Made by a program: the position numbers and the translations under genes. Shown here one piece after another: positions 62,283-64,000 of a DNA stretch of 64,000 nt; position 1 is the first letter of the stretch, and every line of letters begins with the position of its first letter. Location of the stretch: assembly GCF_030211955.1 (NCBI RefSeq), contig NZ_JASODI010000010.1, positions 39,213 through 103,212 of the forward strand. Reading direction: 5' to 3'. This DNA comes from Corynebacterium frankenforstense. GTDB lineage: Bacteria; Actinomycetota; Actinomycetes; Mycobacteriales; Mycobacteriaceae. Under the pieces are notes generated by a model that saw only the letters and a program-made list of their open reading frames with translations, searched no databases and was not told the DNA's origin.

Positions 62283-62465
62283 GCGCTACACCTTAGTCAC
62301 CCGTCGACCCACCCCATTCCGGTGGGTGCACCCCCGGTGCACCCCGGCTCCGCCCCCGGTTCGGTCACCGCGCGCGGCCGCGGTGCACGCCCACGGCCAT
62401 GACCTGCGTCACCTGGTTGCGCCCCGCGGGCGGACGCCTGGTTCAGCCGCGGGCGGGGCCGCGGT

Positions 62466-63059
62466 TCAGCTCCGCGCAGCGGTGAGCTTCTCGACGTACT
62501 TGGCCAGCACGTCGACCTCGAGGTTGACCGGGTCGCCGGGCCCCAGCCCGCCGAGGACGGTGTCGCGCAGCGTCGCCGGGATCAGCGAGACCTCGAAGTG
62601 GTCCGCCCCGACCGCCGAGACGGTCAGCGAGGTGCCCGAGACCGCGACGGAACCTTTATCCACGACGTAGCGAGCCAGCTCCGCCGGCAGGCGGAAGCGC
62701 AGCACGTCCCAGTGCTCGGAGGGGGTGCGCGAGATCAGCTCGGCGACGGCGTCGACGTGGCCCTGGACGATGTGGCCGCCCAGGCGCCCACCGGCGGCCA
62801 GCGCGCGCTCGAGGTTAACCGGGTCGCCCTCGGCCAGCGCACCCAGCGCGCTGCGGTCGAGGGTCTCGGCCATGACGTCGGCGGTGAAGGTGCCCTCGCC
62901 GAGCTCGGCGACGGTCAAGCACACGCCGTTGACCGAGATGGAGTCGCCCAGGCGGGCGTCGGAGAGCACGGTCTCGGCGGCGACGGTGAGGCGGGCGGCA
63001 TCGCTCAGCCGCTCGATGCCTGCTACGCGGCCGATCTCCTCGACGATTCCGGTGAACAT
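62466..63059 (-). CDS. ribE: Riboflavin synthase alpha subunit
   Basis: A 197-residue protein with two homologous barrel repeats. Repeat 1 begins MFTGIVEEIGRVAGIERLSD, and repeat 2 contains GGHIVQGHVDAVAELISRTP. SVNGVCLTVAEL and SVAVSGTSLTVSAV are the paired ligand loops. The C-terminal VNLEVDVLAKYVEKLTAARS is the trimerisation helix. It dismutates two lumazines to riboflavin. ATG 63059 has AGGAAGGA upstream; a longer in-frame start at 63161 is rejected. Confidence 0.95.
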   Translation of the reverse strand: MFTGIVEEIGRVAGIERLSDAARLTVAAETVLSDARLGDSISVNGVCLTVAELGEGTFTADVMAETLDRSALGALAEGDPVNLERALAAGGRLGGHIVQGHVDAVAELISRTPSEHWDVLRFRLPAELARYVVDKGSVAVSGTSLTVSAVGADHFEVSLIPATLRDTVLGGLGPGDPVNLEVDVLAKYVEKLTAARS

Positions 63060-63123
63060 GGCGGGTCCTTCCTGGTCTGGTGCGGTATCGGGTGCGTTCA
63101 GTTGGTAGCGGGGCCTGCCCCGG

Positions 63124-64000
63124 TCACAAGTCTTCCCCGGTTGCACGGCGCAGCCGTGCAACGCCCTCGACGAACACGTCCGCGCCGAGGCGTCGCACGG
63201 CTGTGGTCTCGAACTCGAAGGCGCCGGAGAGAGTGTCCGTCACGGCCCGACCGAGCACCGGGTGGCCGGCGCCGAGCAGCTTCGGGGCGAGGTAGGCCTG
63301 GACGAAGTCGACCACACCTGCGGCGACGAAGCCGGCCGCCAGGCCCGCCCCGCCCTCGACGAGCACGTCGCGCGCGCCGCTCTCCCACAGTCCGGTGAGC
63401 GCGGTGTCGATGTCGGGGTAGTGCTCGCAGACCCCGGCCAGGTGGTGCCCGGCCGGGACCTCGCGGGTGCCGATGACCACGCGGCGCGGCTGGTGGTCAT
63501 ACTCCGTGCCGTCGTCGCGGCGGGCGGTCAGACGCGGGTTGTCGGCCAGCACGGTGCCGGTGCCGACGATGATCGCGTCGCGGTGGGCCCGGTCGGCGTG
63601 CACGGCGCGGCGGGCCTCGGGCCCGGTGATCCACTGGCTGGTACCGTCGGCGGCGGCGGTGAAGCCATCGAGGGTCTGGGCGAACTTGAGGGTGACCGCC
63701 GGGCGGCCGGCCGCCACGGCGGTGAGCCACGGCTCCAGCGTCGGGGCGGGCAGCTCATCGCCCTCCGGGTGGACGACCTCCACGCCGTTGTCGCGCAGCC
63801 ACTCCGCCCCGCCCCCGGCGACAGGGTCGGGGTCGCGGCGGGCGAAGACGACACGCCTGATCCCGGCCGCCACCAGGGCGTGGGTGCACGGGCCGGTGCG
63901 CCCGGTGTGGTTGCACGGCTCGAGGGTGACCACGGCGGTGCCGCCGCGGGCGCGCTCGCCGGCTGCGGCAAGTGCCATCACCTCGGCGTGGGAGCCACCC
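63124..64000 (-). CDS. ribD: Bifunctional riboflavin-specific deaminase/reductase, 5' part outside the window
   Basis: About 292 residues are visible; the N-terminus lies beyond base 64000. The deaminase zinc site is present: GSHAEVMALAAAGERA (HAE, encoded up to the window edge), then TLEPCNHTGRTGPCTHALVA (PCxHxGRTxPC). The reductase domain follows with VTLKFAQTLDGFTAAADGTS, IIVGTGTVLADNPRLTARRD and ARDVLVEGGAGLAAGFVAAG. It performs the second and third steps of riboflavin synthesis. It is the first visible gene of the leftward riboflavin run. Confidence 0.95.
   Translation of the reverse strand, partial: GGSHAEVMALAAAGERARGGTAVVTLEPCNHTGRTGPCTHALVAAGIRRVVFARRDPDPVAGGGAEWLRDNGVEVVHPEGDELPAPTLEPWLTAVAAGRPAVTLKFAQTLDGFTAAADGTSQWITGPEARRAVHADRAHRDAIIVGTGTVLADNPRLTARRDDGTEYDHQPRRVVIGTREVPAGHHLAGVCEHYPDIDTALTGLWESGARDVLVEGGAGLAAGFVAAGVVDFVQAYLAPKLLGAGHPVLGRAVTDTLSGAFEFETTAVRRLGADVFVEGVARLRRATGEDL

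Noticed and set aside
62283..62465. Possible FMN riboswitch in the ribE-ribBA gap
   Set aside because: No FMN-element conserved blocks are visible; only GC hairpins such as GGTGCACC repeats.

Overview
This is 64 kb of chromosome from a high-GC member of Corynebacterium. The evidence is gene content and order: acn-acnR, sufRBDCSUT, ctaA/qor/ctaB, tkt-tal-zwf-opcA-pgl, secG-ppc-tpiA-pgk-gap, whiA-yvcK-rapZ-uvrC and ribHBAED follow each other in the order known from Corynebacterium glutamicum. Many genes start with GTG. Many also have a TANNNT -10 hexamer only 7-8 nt before the start codon, which implies leaderless transcripts. I see no prophage, insertion sequence, CRISPR array, rRNA or origin. 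This is core chromosome, so the unusual signals are small regulatory and repeat elements rather than a foreign gene cassette.

Layout. 1-5 kb: tRNA-Leu(GAG), a GNAT acetyltransferase, a VTT-type membrane protein, an HTH protein, a stomatin/NfeD pair and a DUF3097 protein. 5-10 kb: a hypothetical protein, hemH, the ripA-type cell-wall endopeptidase with a long regulated upstream region, and an Rv1476-like membrane protein. 10-16 kb: aconitase and its repressor AcnR, a glutamine-amidotransferase-like protein, an NAD-binding epimerase-like protein and a doubly frameshifted membrane-protein gene. 16-27 kb: an ACT protein with UPF0210, an acyl-CoA synthetase, metF under a SAM riboswitch, metE, a class V aminotransferase, an ABC-F ATPase and a small two-block protein with a palindrome-rich linker. 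27-33 kb: the Suf Fe-S assembly operon read leftward from sufR. 33-40 kb: an MptB-like mannosyltransferase, an ABC exporter, ctaA, qor and ctaB. 40-47.5 kb: the pentose-phosphate genes. 47.5-54 kb: secG, ppc, tpiA, pgk and gap. 54-60 kb: whiA, yvcK, rapZ, uvrC and a PH-domain protein. 60.5-64 kb: riboflavin genes, with ribD cut by the window edge.

How the genes work together. The window holds much of central carbon metabolism: lower glycolysis with anaplerosis, the oxidative and non-oxidative pentose phosphate pathway, and aconitase. It also holds supporting cofactor systems. These are Fe-S assembly, ferrochelatase, heme A synthesis, flavin synthesis and the methyl branch of methionine synthesis.

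Most notable unexplained signal. A short sequence, CGTCG[G/T][A/C]AAT[C/T]G or a near match, occurs nine times. Seven copies are intergenic, mostly beside or inside transcription-termination hairpins. Two lie in protein linkers, at 26985 and 34620. It behaves like a small dispersed repeat family that I cannot assign to a known element.
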